Below are positions 1-8,944 of a stretch of 61,844 bases of DNA, piece by piece. Where the stretch lies: contig JBEKUI010000002.1 of assembly GCA_049515175.1 (NCBI GenBank), forward strand, positions 1-61,844, written 5' to 3'. A program made the position numbers and the translations under genes. The stretch's first letter is position 1, and each line of letters begins with the position of its first letter. The notes under the pieces are model-generated. The model saw nothing but the letters and a program-made list of their open reading frames with translations, did not search any database and had not been told where the DNA came from. This DNA comes from JACQNR01 sp049515175 (GTDB lineage: Bacteria; Acidobacteriota; Terriglobia; UBA7540).

Positions 1-120
1 CCCGGGTGGGGGGGTTCTTTCGCGGGCGGGCGGGGGGGGGGGGGACGTGGGGCCCGGCGGAACCCGGCGGGTTGGGCCCGCTCCTGGGCCGGGCCCCCCC
101 CCCCCCCCCCCGCGACCGGC
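1..120. other. G/C homopolymer contig end, probable artefact
   Basis: This stretch is made almost entirely of G runs (about 31-44) and C runs (about 95-111). An open frame runs through it into ftsB, but its translation is a proline/glycine string with no relation to FtsB. The pattern is typical of sequencing or assembly error at a contig end, so no biology should be read from it. Confidence 0.7.
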
Positions 121-157
121 TGGCGGCGGCTGCCCAAGCCTTCGTCCAGAACTCCTG

Positions 158-496
158 ATGAACCTCGATTGGAATGATGCCCGATTCCGCCGCGCCGCGC
201 TGCTGGCGTTGCTGCTCGTGGTGGTGGCACTGGCCGTGCACGAAATCTTTGGCGATCGCGGCTACCTGGCGCTACGCCGCCGCCAACGCGAGCTCGAAAC
301 GCTCCAGCAGCAGGTGAAACAACTCCAGGAAGAAAACCAGAAACTCGAGCAGCAGATCAAAGGCCTCAAGTCCGACCCCAAAGCTGTCGAAAAACTCGCC
401 CGCGAGCAGATGAAGCTCGCCAAGCCCGGTGAGATCATCTACGTCCTACCGGAGCATGACCCCAAGGACGAAAAGAAACCTACAGAAAAGAAGTGA
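158..496 (+). CDS. ftsB: Septum formation initiator FtsB/DivIC family protein
   Basis: This 112-residue bitopic membrane protein belongs to the FtsB/DivIC family, which links FtsL and FtsQ in the divisome. A short basic N-terminus is followed by one membrane segment (about residues 12-32, rich in L and V) and then a periplasmic coiled coil (about 40-80) full of Q, E, K and L heptads. The conserved family region around KAVEKLAREQMKLAKPGE follows. The start is the ATG at 158; an in-frame start further up would add a low-complexity proline stretch from the contig-end artefact. The last residues are a charged tail. It is convergent with thiG. The length fits the family. Confidence 0.88.
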   Translation: MNLDWNDARFRRAALLALLLVVVALAVHEIFGDRGYLALRRRQRELETLQQQVKQLQEENQKLEQQIKGLKSDPKAVEKLAREQMKLAKPGEIIYVLPEHDPKDEKKPTEKK

Positions 497-585
497 GAAT
501 AGTGCGAGTGGGCGGGCCGACCGCCGACTGCGTCTCCTTCTGCCACCAAGGAGCCACCTCGTGGGCGCTTACCGAATCTCCCTTG

Positions 586-1365
586 TTACCGGACCACCCC
601 TTCCAGCGGACTGGAGGCGGTGGCGTAGAGTTTCTTGGTCATGCGGCCAGCAAGGTAGGCCTGGCGGCCGGCGAGGACGGCATGCTTCATCGCCTCGGCC
701 ATCAGCACGGAGTCCTGCGCGGCGGCGATGCCGGTGTTCATGAGCACGGCGTCAGCGCCGAGTTCCATCGCGATGGCGGCGTCGGAGGCGATGCCGACCC
801 CGGCGTCCACGATCAGCGGGACCTCGGTAATCATCTCGCGCAGGATGCGCATATTGGCAGGATTTTGGATGCCCAGGCCGGAGCCGATGGGCGCGCCAAG
901 CGGCATCACGGCAGCGGCGCCGGCGTCGATGAGGCGACGGGCGGCGATGAGGTCATCATTCGTGTAGGGCAGAACGACGAAGCCTTCTTTGACCAGGACT
1001 TTCGTGGCCTCGATGAGTGCAAAGTTGTCGGGGAAGAGCGTCTTCTCGTCACCGATCACTTCCAGTTTGATCCAGTTCGAGAGGCCGACTTCCCGCGCCA
1101 GGCGCGCCGTGCGCAGGGCTTCGTCGGCGCTGTAGCAGCCCGCAGTGTTGGGCAGAATGAAATACTTCTTGGTGTCGATGTAATCGAGCATCGACTCTTT
1201 CGTGCGGTCCGTCAGGTTGACGCGGCGGACGGCAACCGTCACCATTTCGGCGCCCGAAGCCTCGTGTGCACGCGCCATCTCCTGGAAGCTGCGGTACTTT
1301 CCCGTGCCTACAATCAGGCGTGAATGAAATTCCTTGCCGGCGATCTTCAGGACATCGTTGGGCAT
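586..1365 (-). CDS. thiG: Thiazole synthase ThiG
   Basis: ThiG makes the thiazole phosphate half of thiamine from deoxyxylulose 5-phosphate, dehydroglycine and ThiS thiocarboxylate in the cytoplasm. The 259-residue protein is a TIM barrel. It opens with the family pattern IAGKEFHSRLIVGTGKY, carries the Schiff-base lysine in IKLEVIGD (K100), and has the phosphate-binding loop MPLGAPIGSGLGIQNP. The ATG at 1365 was chosen because an AAAGGA ribosome site lies about 7 nt upstream and the longer frame adds an unrelated leader. No other thiamine gene is nearby. I looked upstream for a TPP riboswitch and found no CUGAGA-type core. Confidence 0.95.
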   Translation of the reverse strand: MPNDVLKIAGKEFHSRLIVGTGKYRSFQEMARAHEASGAEMVTVAVRRVNLTDRTKESMLDYIDTKKYFILPNTAGCYSADEALRTARLAREVGLSNWIKLEVIGDEKTLFPDNFALIEATKVLVKEGFVVLPYTNDDLIAARRLIDAGAAAVMPLGAPIGSGLGIQNPANMRILREMITEVPLIVDAGVGIASDAAIAMELGADAVLMNTGIAAAQDSVLMAEAMKHAVLAGRQAYLAGRMTKKLYATASSPLEGVVR

Positions 1366-1535
1366 ATGAAATCCTTTCGGAGCCATTCTATTGAGGGCGC
1401 AGAGAAAATGCAATTCGGGTTGTGAACAGTCGGGGGAAGCGCCCGGCTCTCTGGTATGATGGCAGCGCGTGGAACGGCCGGAAGGGCCGAGTTTACGCTG
1501 TGGCTTACGGCGAATATTGGTCAGGGGGATTCAAA

Positions 1536-2180
1536 ATGAAACTTCGCATTCTGATGTTAGGCTTGGCGGTCTCGCTGGCGGCCTCCCTCTTGGGAGGTGA
1601 CGAGCCCGGGTTTACACAGCTGTTTGATGGTAAGACACTGAAGGGCTGGACGCTGATGGGCGGTGAAGGTCCCGGCTACGTGCCTAAAGATGGCAAGATC
1701 ATCTGCCCTAAAGAAGGCGGCGGAAATCTATTCACTGCTAAGGAATACTCCAATTTCATTTTCCGGTTTGAGTTCTTGATGGAGCCGGCGGCGAATAATG
1801 GCGTGGGTATCCGCGCCCCGTTGGAGGGCGATGCCGCTTACGTGGGGATGGAGATCCAGATCCTCGACAATGAAGCCCCGGCTTACAAGGATCTTCGGCC
1901 CGCTCAGTACCACGGCTCGGTGTACGATGTGATTCCTGCCAAACGCGGCTATCTGAAAAAACCGGGCGAGTGGAATACAGAAGAGATTCGCGCCGAAGGC
2001 CGTCGCATTGCGGTCACGGTGAATGGGACGGTAATTCTCGATGCCGATCTCGACTCGGTGAAGGATCCCGAAGTGCTCAAGGAGCATCCGGGTCTGGCGC
2101 GGAAGTCGGGGCACATCGGCTTCCTCGGGCATGAGGCTTACCTGGAGTTTCGGAACATCCGGATCAAGGAATTGCCCTAA
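1536..2180 (+). CDS. Secreted DUF1080 (3-keto-disaccharide hydrolase-like) protein
   Basis: A 214-residue protein with an N-terminal signal peptide (about 1-22) followed by a DUF1080 domain, a concanavalin-like beta sandwich. Typical signatures are FTQLFDGKTLKGWTLMGG near the start, a WN(T)EEIRAEGRRIAVTVNG segment and GHIGFLGHEAYLEFRNIRI at the end. Family members include 3-keto-glycoside hydrolases and are abundant in Acidobacteriota and Planctomycetota. The ATG at 1536 has an AGGGGGA site 7-9 nt upstream. Its stop codon touches the end of the convergent acyl-CoA synthetase with no spacer. Substrate is not known. Confidence 0.85.
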   Translation: MKLRILMLGLAVSLAASLLGGDEPGFTQLFDGKTLKGWTLMGGEGPGYVPKDGKIICPKEGGGNLFTAKEYSNFIFRFEFLMEPAANNGVGIRAPLEGDAAYVGMEIQILDNEAPAYKDLRPAQYHGSVYDVIPAKRGYLKKPGEWNTEEIRAEGRRIAVTVNGTVILDADLDSVKDPEVLKEHPGLARKSGHIGFLGHEAYLEFRNIRIKELP

Positions 2181-4049
2181 TCAGGACGATTTCGCGCCGG
2201 CCACGAACGGCACGAGCTGCCGGCTGGGCCGTTGATACATCTCCTCGATCGCGACGCCATAATGCTCTTCCACCGTGTGGCGCCTGATCTTGTGCGTTGG
2301 GGTGAGCTCACCACTGGCGATGGTAAATTCGCCCGGCAGCAGGGTAATCTGGCGAATTTTCTCGTGAGGGGCGAGCCAACGCGTCGTGGCCTCCACCTGC
2401 TGCTCCATGAACTCCCGCAGGGCGGGATGTGAGACGAGGTCCAAGCGTGAGGCACATTCGATTCCACGGCTTCGCGCCTGCTCCTCCAGTCGGCCGAAGT
2501 GGGGCACGATGAGCGCGCTCACGAACCGCCGCGAGTTCCCGATTACGCAAATCTGAGCGATGTGCGGGTGCCCCTGGAAGAGGTTCTCGATCTTGTCGGG
2601 AGAGACATACTTGCCACCGGAAGTCTTGAAGAGATTCTTCTTTCGGCCGGTGATGCTGAGGTAGCCATCCGCGTCGAGCGCGCCGAGATCGCCCGTCCGG
2701 AACCAGCCGTCGATGAAAGCCTCGCGGTTCATCTCCTCGGAGTGATAGTAACCGGGGGTAACGTTCGGTCCACTCACTAGAATCTCTTTGCCGGCGTGGC
2801 CTTCTTCATCCACGCATTCCTCGCCTAACTTGACCTCGACCCCTGGAATCACGGGTCCGACAGTTCCGAGCCTTGTGTGCCCCGGGTAATTGACGGCGAC
2901 GACGGGTGAGGTTTCCGTCAGGCCGTACCCTTCGTAAACGGGCAGGCCGACGGCATGGAAGAATTCCGCCAGGTCGCGCGAGAGCGGAGCCGCGCCGGAA
3001 ATCAGGAGGCGAATCCGTCCGCCCATGCGCTCGCGGACCTTGGCGTAAATAAGCCGGCCGGCCAGGGCACGCTTCAGACCCAGCACGGGGGGTAGTCTGC
3101 GATTCTTGAGGGTGAAAGGAAGAGACGCCTTGCCGACTCCCATGGCCCACCAGAAAAGCTTTTGCCGCGTGGGCGCGGCTTGCCGGACGGCCTCCATCAC
3201 GCGGTCATGAATGCGTTCCAGTACCCGCGGCACCACGGCCATAATCGTGGGCCGGACTTCCAGAAGATTCTGTGGCATAGCCTCCATATTTTCGGGGTAG
3301 GCGATGGAGACGCCGCGGGAGAAGCAGAAATAGTCGAGCATGCGCTCGAAAACATGGCTCAGGGGCAGGAAAGAAAAGCCCACGTCCTCCGGTCCGAGAG
3401 TTATGAGGTGCTCGCAGGCGCGGACATTGGAAACAAGATTCCTGTGGGTCAGGATCACACCCTTGGATTCTCCAACCGTTCCGGAGGTGTAAATGAGCGT
3501 GGCTGTATCCTCGGGCCTCGCTTGCACTGCCTTTTGGCGGAACGCGGCCACCGGATCCCCCGGCCGGGCAAGCACATCGTTGACCACGCCGAGCCAGTAC
3601 TCGGCTCCACCGGGAGCTGACGCCACAGGGTCCATGGTGAGGATGAACTGAAGGTCGGGAAGTCCAGCCCGGATGTTCTGAACCTTCTGGAGCTGCGCCG
3701 CGCTGGAGAGCACAATCCCCTTGCAACCCGAATCTGCCAGGATGAATTGAATGTCAGGCTCGAGAAGCGTCGGATAGAGTGGGACGACGACTGCCCCCAA
3801 TCCCATTGCGGCGTAATCGGTTAAGGCCCACTCAAGGCGGTTCTCGGCAAGGATGGCCAACCGGTCGCCCCGTGCGAGTCCCAGTCGCTCCAGCCCCGCC
3901 GCGAGCCCGGCCACTTGGCGTAGAACTTCTTCCGAAGCAACGCCTCGATACTGTCCGTTTATCTTGGTGAGGAACGCCCTGGTCGTGCGAAGTTTCTCTA
4001 CCGCCTTAAGGAATAGTTCGGTCAGTGTGGTGAATTGGATCGATCCCAT
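2181..4049 (-). CDS. Long-chain acyl-CoA synthetase (AMP-forming)
   Basis: This 622-residue ANL-superfamily enzyme activates a fatty acid to acyl-AMP and then acyl-CoA. The phosphate-binding motif is present (IYTSGTVGESKG), as are the A5 motif GYGLTETSP and the A7/A8 region WFRTGDLGALD and ITGRKKNLFKTSGGKYV. The length and motif set match the FadD15-type long-chain synthetases rather than E. coli FadD. The start is uncertain. ATG 4049 begins the conserved region. The frame is open to 4157, where a start would overlap the stop of the upstream TPR gene in an ATGA fashion, but those 36 extra residues are arginine-rich and unlike the family. Confidence 0.9.
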   Translation of the reverse strand: MGSIQFTTLTELFLKAVEKLRTTRAFLTKINGQYRGVASEEVLRQVAGLAAGLERLGLARGDRLAILAENRLEWALTDYAAMGLGAVVVPLYPTLLEPDIQFILADSGCKGIVLSSAAQLQKVQNIRAGLPDLQFILTMDPVASAPGGAEYWLGVVNDVLARPGDPVAAFRQKAVQARPEDTATLIYTSGTVGESKGVILTHRNLVSNVRACEHLITLGPEDVGFSFLPLSHVFERMLDYFCFSRGVSIAYPENMEAMPQNLLEVRPTIMAVVPRVLERIHDRVMEAVRQAAPTRQKLFWWAMGVGKASLPFTLKNRRLPPVLGLKRALAGRLIYAKVRERMGGRIRLLISGAAPLSRDLAEFFHAVGLPVYEGYGLTETSPVVAVNYPGHTRLGTVGPVIPGVEVKLGEECVDEEGHAGKEILVSGPNVTPGYYHSEEMNREAFIDGWFRTGDLGALDADGYLSITGRKKNLFKTSGGKYVSPDKIENLFQGHPHIAQICVIGNSRRFVSALIVPHFGRLEEQARSRGIECASRLDLVSHPALREFMEQQVEATTRWLAPHEKIRQITLLPGEFTIASGELTPTHKIRRHTVEEHYGVAIEEMYQRPSRQLVPFVAGAKSS

Positions 4050-4153
4050 GAGGTTGGAAGCGTGTCCAGGGACAGCCCGCCTGTGAATACTAGCACGGCC
4101 CCTGCACCGCGCCGATCCGGCCCGCGGCGTCGCGAGGCGCGCGCGCCAACGGT

Positions 4154-4942
4154 TCATTTCCCGGTGTGAAATTCCTCAGCGAGCATTCGACGCGCTTCCG
4201 TCTGGTTATCGGCCAGCTCCGGCCCGTAGACCGGATCGGGACAGAGCGTGAGGATGCCTTCAAGCTTTTTGCGCGCTTCGTCTCGCAACCCTACGGCAAG
4301 GTAACTTTCCGCCAGATAGAGCATGGTGAGGGAATTGTCAGGATAGCGGGTCAGGCATTTCTCCAGCAAATCGACGGAGCGGCGCTTATTTCCGCCCTTG
4401 AAAAACGGGGCGCGAAAATCCACGCGCGCCAGCGTACGTAATCCCGATGCCTGCTCGTAATCCGGACCGATCTGGTTAACGATCTCCATCTCCCTGCGGA
4501 TGTTGTCAATGAGCGAAATCCCCCTGAGAAAGTTCTCCTCCTCGGCCGTCAGGCCGAGGTTAGCACCCAGCCAGAAGTGACCCTCCACGCGGGTGGGAGC
4601 CAGAGCCACAGCGCGTCGTCCTGCTGCGACACCCTCGGGGAGGACCTTTAGCTTATCGTCGTCAGGGGTGTGACGCGCGAGGTAACTGACGAACTTTGCG
4701 ATGCGCCACCACGCTTCGTAGTCGGCGGGTTCCTTGGCTACGCGCTCGCGGAGGAATTGTAAACCGCGATGGAGGTTTCCAAGATTCTGCCGGCCCAGAT
4801 AGTAATCGTCCGCCGACCGGACGGGCGCGGAGAGCGGCAGCGACGCGGTTGGACCGCCGTCAGCCCGTGCAGGGAAGGTAAGAAGCAGAGACGCGAGCAG
4901 AACCTTCGCGAGGCGTGGGAAAATCGTAGGTCTTCTTCTCAT
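4154..4942 (-). CDS. Secreted TPR-like protein
   Basis: A 262-residue protein with a signal peptide (about 1-27, KVLLASLLLTFPARA) followed by helical repeats. TPR-like signatures include RVEGHFWLGANLGL and NSLTMLYLAESYLAVGLRDEARKKLEGIL. The overall pattern (RRSVDLLEKCLTRYPDNS then a C-terminal A-x-x-x-L-A helix) resembles the TRAP-transporter T-component (TatT) group, but no transporter genes sit nearby. Transcribed just upstream of the acyl-CoA synthetase, so the two may be co-transcribed. Function unknown, probably a periplasmic scaffold. Confidence 0.72.
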   Translation of the reverse strand: MRRRPTIFPRLAKVLLASLLLTFPARADGGPTASLPLSAPVRSADDYYLGRQNLGNLHRGLQFLRERVAKEPADYEAWWRIAKFVSYLARHTPDDDKLKVLPEGVAAGRRAVALAPTRVEGHFWLGANLGLTAEEENFLRGISLIDNIRREMEIVNQIGPDYEQASGLRTLARVDFRAPFFKGGNKRRSVDLLEKCLTRYPDNSLTMLYLAESYLAVGLRDEARKKLEGILTLCPDPVYGPELADNQTEARRMLAEEFHTGK

Positions 4943-5095
4943 AAACGCCGAGTCTGCAAACTGAGGGGAAAGACCAAGGCCCTAAGCCCCTCAGACTACG
5001 AAACCTAAAATTAGCATCTCTCTCTGCACGGCGTCAATAATGACAGGCCGAAATTGCGGAGTGGCGGCGGGCAGGCAACTAGAGGGTCAAATCAA

Positions 5096-5153
5096 TGTAG
5101 CGAGGGCTTTACGCCGTCCGTCAACGGACGGACGAGGTGAACTCGCCGCTACA
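5096..5153. repeat. Palindromic REP-like element, copy 1
   Basis: The element begins TGTAGCG and ends CGCTACA. A perfect 8-bp stem (CCGTCCGT 5114-5121, loop CA, ACGGACGG 5124-5131) sits inside. A related element with the GTAGCGGCG/CGCCGCTAC ends lies at 17239-17325. It occupies the gap between the TPR gene and hutU, which holds no gene. Confidence 0.65.
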
Positions 5154-5237
5154 AAAACCAGTCTAATCCATTCCCTGCCGGCTAGCGCTCTTTCGCCGGG
5201 GAGGGCATTGGGCTAAGATGCGGCCAGGGGGAAAACG

Positions 5238-6950
5238 ATGATCGGAAAGGGCGTCAACGCGTCCGCGAAGCAGCCCGCTTCAGAATACTCTCCTGTACGC
5301 GCGCCGCGGGGCTCGGCGCTCTCCTGCAAGGGCTGGCAGCAGGAAGCCGCCTTGCGCATGCTGATGAACAATCTCGATCCCGAGGTGGCCGAGCGCCCTC
5401 AGGACCTCATCATCTACGGCGGAACGGGCAAGGCCGCGCGCGATTGGGACTGCTACCGGGCCATCGTTGCCGTGCTGAAAGAGCTGGAGAATGACCAGAC
5501 GCTGCTCGTCCAGTCGGGAAAACCGGTGGGAGTTTTTCGGACCCACGAGTGGGCGCCACGCGTCCTCATTGCCAATGCCAACCTGGTCGGCCACTGGTCG
5601 AACTGGGAAAAGTTCCGCGAACTCGAGCGGCTGGGCCTGATCATGTACGGCCAGATGACCGCCGGCAGTTGGATTTACATTGGAACGCAAGGCATCCTGC
5701 AGGGAACCTTCGAGACTTTTGCCGCCGCCGCGCAGAAGCATTTTGGGAGTGATCTCAGCGGAAAGCTTGTAGTCTCCGGTGGAATGGGTGGAATGGGCGG
5801 CGCTCAGCCTCTCGCTGCCACCATGAACGGCGCGGCGTTCCTCGGCGTCGAGGTCGATGCCGAGAAGATCAAACGCCGCATCCGCTCCGGCTACTGCGAC
5901 ATCTGCGTCAACGATCTGGACGAAGCGCTACGCATCCTCAAGAACGCGATTCGGCAGAAGCAGGCAGTCTCCGTCGGGCTAGTGGGGAATTGCGCGGACG
6001 TCATTCCGGAACTGGCGCGGCGGGGCGTGGTGCCCGACCTGCTTACCGACCAGACCAGCGCGCACGATCCGCTCGATGGATACATTCCCGCCGGATTGAG
6101 CCTGGAAGAAGCCGCCGAATTGCGCGGGAGAAATCCCGACGACTACTTGCGGCGCTCCTACGATTCGATCGCGCGGCATGTGGGCGGAATGCTCGCTCTG
6201 CAAAAGCTCGGCGTTGCGACTTTCGATTACGGCAACAACATCCGCACCATGGCCTTCGAGCACGGCGGCGTGAAAGATGCCTATAACTTTCCGGGGTTCG
6301 TACCCGCTTACATCCGGCCGATGTTTTGCGAGGGAAGGGGCCCGTTCCGCTGGGTAGCGCTGTCGGGTGAGCCGGCTGACATCTATCGCACCGACGATCT
6401 GGTTCTGGAACTTTTTCCCGAGAATGCCATCCTCGATCGCTGGATCCGCCTGGCGAGAGACCGGGTCAAGTTCCAGGGCTTACCGGCGCGTATCTGCTGG
6501 CTCGGCTACGGTGAACGCGCCCTCTTCGGCGAGCGGCTCAATGATCTGGTCGCGCGGGGAGAACTGAAAGCCCCGATCGTCATTGGGCGTGATCACCTCG
6601 ATTGCGGCTCGGTCGCCTCGCCCTTCCGCGAGACCGAAAGCATGAAGGATGGCAGCGATGCGATCGCCGACTGGGCGGTTCTCAACGCGCTCCTCAATAC
6701 AGCGTCGGGTGCGAGTTGGGTTTCTTTTCACAATGGCGGGGGAGTGGGGATCGGATATTCATTGCACGCCGGACAAGTCATCGTCGCCGACGGCACGCCG
6801 GAGATGGCCAAACGCCTGAATCGGGTCTTGACCAACGATCCCGGCATCGGCGTCGCGCGGCACGCCGATGCGGGCTACGATGAGGCCATTGAATTTGCCC
6901 GCAAGGCGGGGGTCAAGATTCCTATGGGGAAGGTGACGAGTGACAAGTGA
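5238..6950 (+). CDS. hutU: Urocanate hydratase HutU
   Basis: Urocanate hydratase uses tightly bound NAD+ to convert urocanate to imidazolonepropionate, the second step of histidine breakdown. The 570-residue length is normal. The glycine-rich NAD motif GGMGGMGGAQP sits at about 180-190. The YGNNIRTMAFEHG and FCEGRGPFRWVALSG segments, and RDHLDCGSVASPFRETE near the C-terminus, are family hallmarks. The ATG at 5238 has a GGGGGA ribosome site 5-8 nt upstream. hutI follows about 340 bp downstream on the same strand, so both serve one pathway; hutH is not in the window. Confidence 0.97.
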   Translation: MIGKGVNASAKQPASEYSPVRAPRGSALSCKGWQQEAALRMLMNNLDPEVAERPQDLIIYGGTGKAARDWDCYRAIVAVLKELENDQTLLVQSGKPVGVFRTHEWAPRVLIANANLVGHWSNWEKFRELERLGLIMYGQMTAGSWIYIGTQGILQGTFETFAAAAQKHFGSDLSGKLVVSGGMGGMGGAQPLAATMNGAAFLGVEVDAEKIKRRIRSGYCDICVNDLDEALRILKNAIRQKQAVSVGLVGNCADVIPELARRGVVPDLLTDQTSAHDPLDGYIPAGLSLEEAAELRGRNPDDYLRRSYDSIARHVGGMLALQKLGVATFDYGNNIRTMAFEHGGVKDAYNFPGFVPAYIRPMFCEGRGPFRWVALSGEPADIYRTDDLVLELFPENAILDRWIRLARDRVKFQGLPARICWLGYGERALFGERLNDLVARGELKAPIVIGRDHLDCGSVASPFRETESMKDGSDAIADWAVLNALLNTASGASWVSFHNGGGVGIGYSLHAGQVIVADGTPEMAKRLNRVLTNDPGIGVARHADAGYDEAIEFARKAGVKIPMGKVTSDK

Positions 6951-7082
6951 CGAGTAGAACGATCTGACCATTTACGGCTCTGGCTCGTCCCTATGAAAAT
7001 ACGAACCCGTGACGAGTGGCGCGCAGATGCGAACCCGCTGGCTTTCTTTCTGGCTCGGCCCTCGTCACTTGTCACTGCCCTT

Positions 7083-7247
7083 TCAGCTTTTCTTGGACGT
7101 CACGGCGGAGAAGGCCGAAAACTTCTGCTCGACCTTCTTGCTTTGGCACTTGGGGCAGGTGAAGCGCCCCTTTTCATATTCGGCCAGGGTCATAACCAGG
7201 GAAAACGCCTTCTGGCAGTTCTTGCACACGAACTCGTAATTAGGCAT
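7083..7247 (-). CDS. FmdB-family small zinc-ribbon protein
   Basis: A 54-residue protein starting MPNYEFVCKNCQKAF, with two CxxC knuckles (C8/C11 and C31/C34) that would bind one zinc ion. This is the FmdB/CxxC_CXXC_SSSS regulatory-protein family, whose members sit near many unrelated genes; their exact role is unclear. A GGAGGA ribosome site lies 9 nt upstream of the ATG at 7247. It is antisense to the two hut genes and is divergent from hutI, with start codons only 40 bp apart, so they share a promoter region. Confidence 0.9.
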   Translation of the reverse strand: MPNYEFVCKNCQKAFSLVMTLAEYEKGRFTCPKCQSKKVEQKFSAFSAVTSKKS

Positions 7248-7287
7248 AAAAATATTCCTCCGATGTGAGCAGAGGATATTTTAGCAA

Positions 7288-8592
7288 ATGCTTCCATCGC
7301 GTACAAAGCAACGGCTCTTTTTCCGTGATGCGTCCCAGCTTCTGACGCTCGCCGGTCCCCCCGTGCCGCGGCGCGGGACGGATCTGCGCGAACTGGGGAT
7401 CATCCGCAGGGGGGCGGTGCTCACCCAGGGCGAGCGAATCCTGGCCGTGGGCCCAACCTCCGGCCTCGCGCGCGAGGCACGGCGCCTACACGCGATTTCC
7501 ATCGACTGTCGCGGCTGCGTGGTTATGCCGGGCTTCGTGGACTCTCACACCCACCTGCTGTTTGCCGGGAATCGCGTGGAGGACTTCGAACGCCGCCTGC
7601 AAGGAAAGACTTATGAAGAGATCGCGCGCGCCGGCGGCGGAATCCGTTCCTCGGCGGAGCGTTTTCGTGAAGCGCGGCCCCGCCAGCTCATCACCCAGGC
7701 CGGACGCTTTCTCCGGCAATTCGCCGCGTACGGCACTACCACGGTCGAAGTCAAGACCGGCTATGGGCTCGACCCCACGCAGGAGCTGAAGGCGCTGGAG
7801 GTCATCCGGCGGCTGCGCGAGCGCACACCTCTCGAACTGGCTCCCACGCTGCTCGCCGCGCACGCATTGCCGCCTGATTATCCGGGGAAGCGCGAAGCAT
7901 TCATCAAACGGGTGATCGGGGAGTTGATTCCCGCGGCGGCGCGCGGAGGGCTGGCAGAGTTCGTGGATTGCTTCTGCGACCGAGGGGCGTTCTCGGCGGA
8001 GGATTGCCGGCGCGTCCTCGCGGCAGGAGCGCAGCACGGTCTTGTCCCGCGCCTTCATGCCGAACAGCTCACGCACTCAGGCGCGACACGCCTGGCCGTG
8101 CGCCTGGGCGCGGCTTCCGCCGACCATCTGGACCGGATCCGCAAGGCGGACCTGTGCGCGCTCAGCCGCTCCGACGTCATCGCCACCCTGCTGCCCGGCG
8201 CAAACTTCCACCTCGGTCTCGGCCACTATCCACCGGCTCGTGAGCTGATCGATGTTGGCGCGGCGGTGGCGCTCGCCACAGACTTCAATCCCGGCACAAG
8301 CCCCACCCTCAACATGCAATTTATTCTTTCGCTGGCCTGCTCCCAGATGCGAATGATGCCGGCGGAGGCCATCGCTGCTGCGACGATCAACGCCGCCTAT
8401 TCGCTGCGACGCGCGGAACGCCTGGGCTCACTCGAACCCGGCAAGCAGGCTGACCTGGCGGTGATGGACGTGGCAGACTACCGCGAAGTTCCCTACTACT
8501 TTGCGTGGAACCACTGCTTCCTGACGGTGAAGCGAGGACGCATTATTCATCAGCGGGAGCGCGCCCGAAGCGAAAAGCTCTTTCCGAGCTGA
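7288..8592 (+). CDS. hutI: Imidazolonepropionase HutI
   Basis: HutI is a metal-dependent amidohydrolase that opens 4-imidazolone-5-propionate to N-formimino-L-glutamate, the third step of histidine degradation. The 434-residue protein has the metal-binding HTH at 87-89 in SHTHLLFAGNR, a second-site His in HAEQLTH (about 257), and the aspartate region ATDFNPGTSPTLNM. The C-terminal ERLGSLEPGKQADLAVMD is typical of amidohydrolases. The first residues before FFRDASQLLTLAG look like normal extension. It pairs with hutU upstream. Confidence 0.95.
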   Translation: MLPSRTKQRLFFRDASQLLTLAGPPVPRRGTDLRELGIIRRGAVLTQGERILAVGPTSGLAREARRLHAISIDCRGCVVMPGFVDSHTHLLFAGNRVEDFERRLQGKTYEEIARAGGGIRSSAERFREARPRQLITQAGRFLRQFAAYGTTTVEVKTGYGLDPTQELKALEVIRRLRERTPLELAPTLLAAHALPPDYPGKREAFIKRVIGELIPAAARGGLAEFVDCFCDRGAFSAEDCRRVLAAGAQHGLVPRLHAEQLTHSGATRLAVRLGAASADHLDRIRKADLCALSRSDVIATLLPGANFHLGLGHYPPARELIDVGAAVALATDFNPGTSPTLNMQFILSLACSQMRMMPAEAIAAATINAAYSLRRAERLGSLEPGKQADLAVMDVADYREVPYYFAWNHCFLTVKRGRIIHQRERARSEKLFPS

Positions 8593-8731
8593 GCAACGCA
8601 ATACTTCGTCCCGACTGCTGCTATTCAAAGTTTCCGACCAGAGTGAAGACCGCTTCCCCGAAGTAGGCCCAGATAGTGATCGAGCCGTGGCGGGGGGAGT
8701 ACAACGCGCGGAGACCCCACTCGGCGCTCGG

Positions 8732-8762
8732 CTATAGGCCGCCGGTACCGGCCGGCCTATAG
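8732..8762. repeat. 31-bp near-perfect palindrome
   Basis: The arms read CTATAGGCC and GGCCTATAG around a GC-rich centre containing CCGGTACCGG. It lies 140 bp after hutI. It could form a strong hairpin or cruciform. No U-run follows, so a simple intrinsic terminator is unlikely. Confidence 0.6.
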
Positions 8763-8922
8763 AGCCCCCTGGTTGCAGCAAATCAAATTTCACAGCCTCA
8801 TGCTGTGATGTAAATTCTCTCACTTCCGCTGGTACAAGAAGCCGGGCAGTTCAGGGCCAGCAGCGACTTAGAGGAAGGGATGAGCCGTGGAGGCGCTGAA
8901 ATCGGTGTCGAAGTGCAGGTGC

Positions 8923-8944
8923 GCTTGTGCAGTACTGCACAAGC
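8923..8944. repeat. Perfect 22-bp palindrome
   Basis: Two 11-bp arms, GCTTGTGCAGT and its exact reverse complement, meet with no spacer. Such a symmetric site could be an operator for a dimeric regulator or the tip of a structured RNA. A second palindrome (GGCGCAT-T-ATGCGCC, 8951-8965) starts six bases later. Confidence 0.6.

Noticed and set aside
1366..1535. Possible TPP riboswitch upstream of thiG
   Set aside because: I searched the minus strand for the CUGAGA and conserved pyrimidine-sensor motifs and found neither.
2178..2183. Abutting convergent stop codons of the DUF1080 and acyl-CoA synthetase genes
   Set aside because: Zero-spacing convergent ends are curious but common in compact genomes; no terminator-like structure or other signal supports a special meaning.
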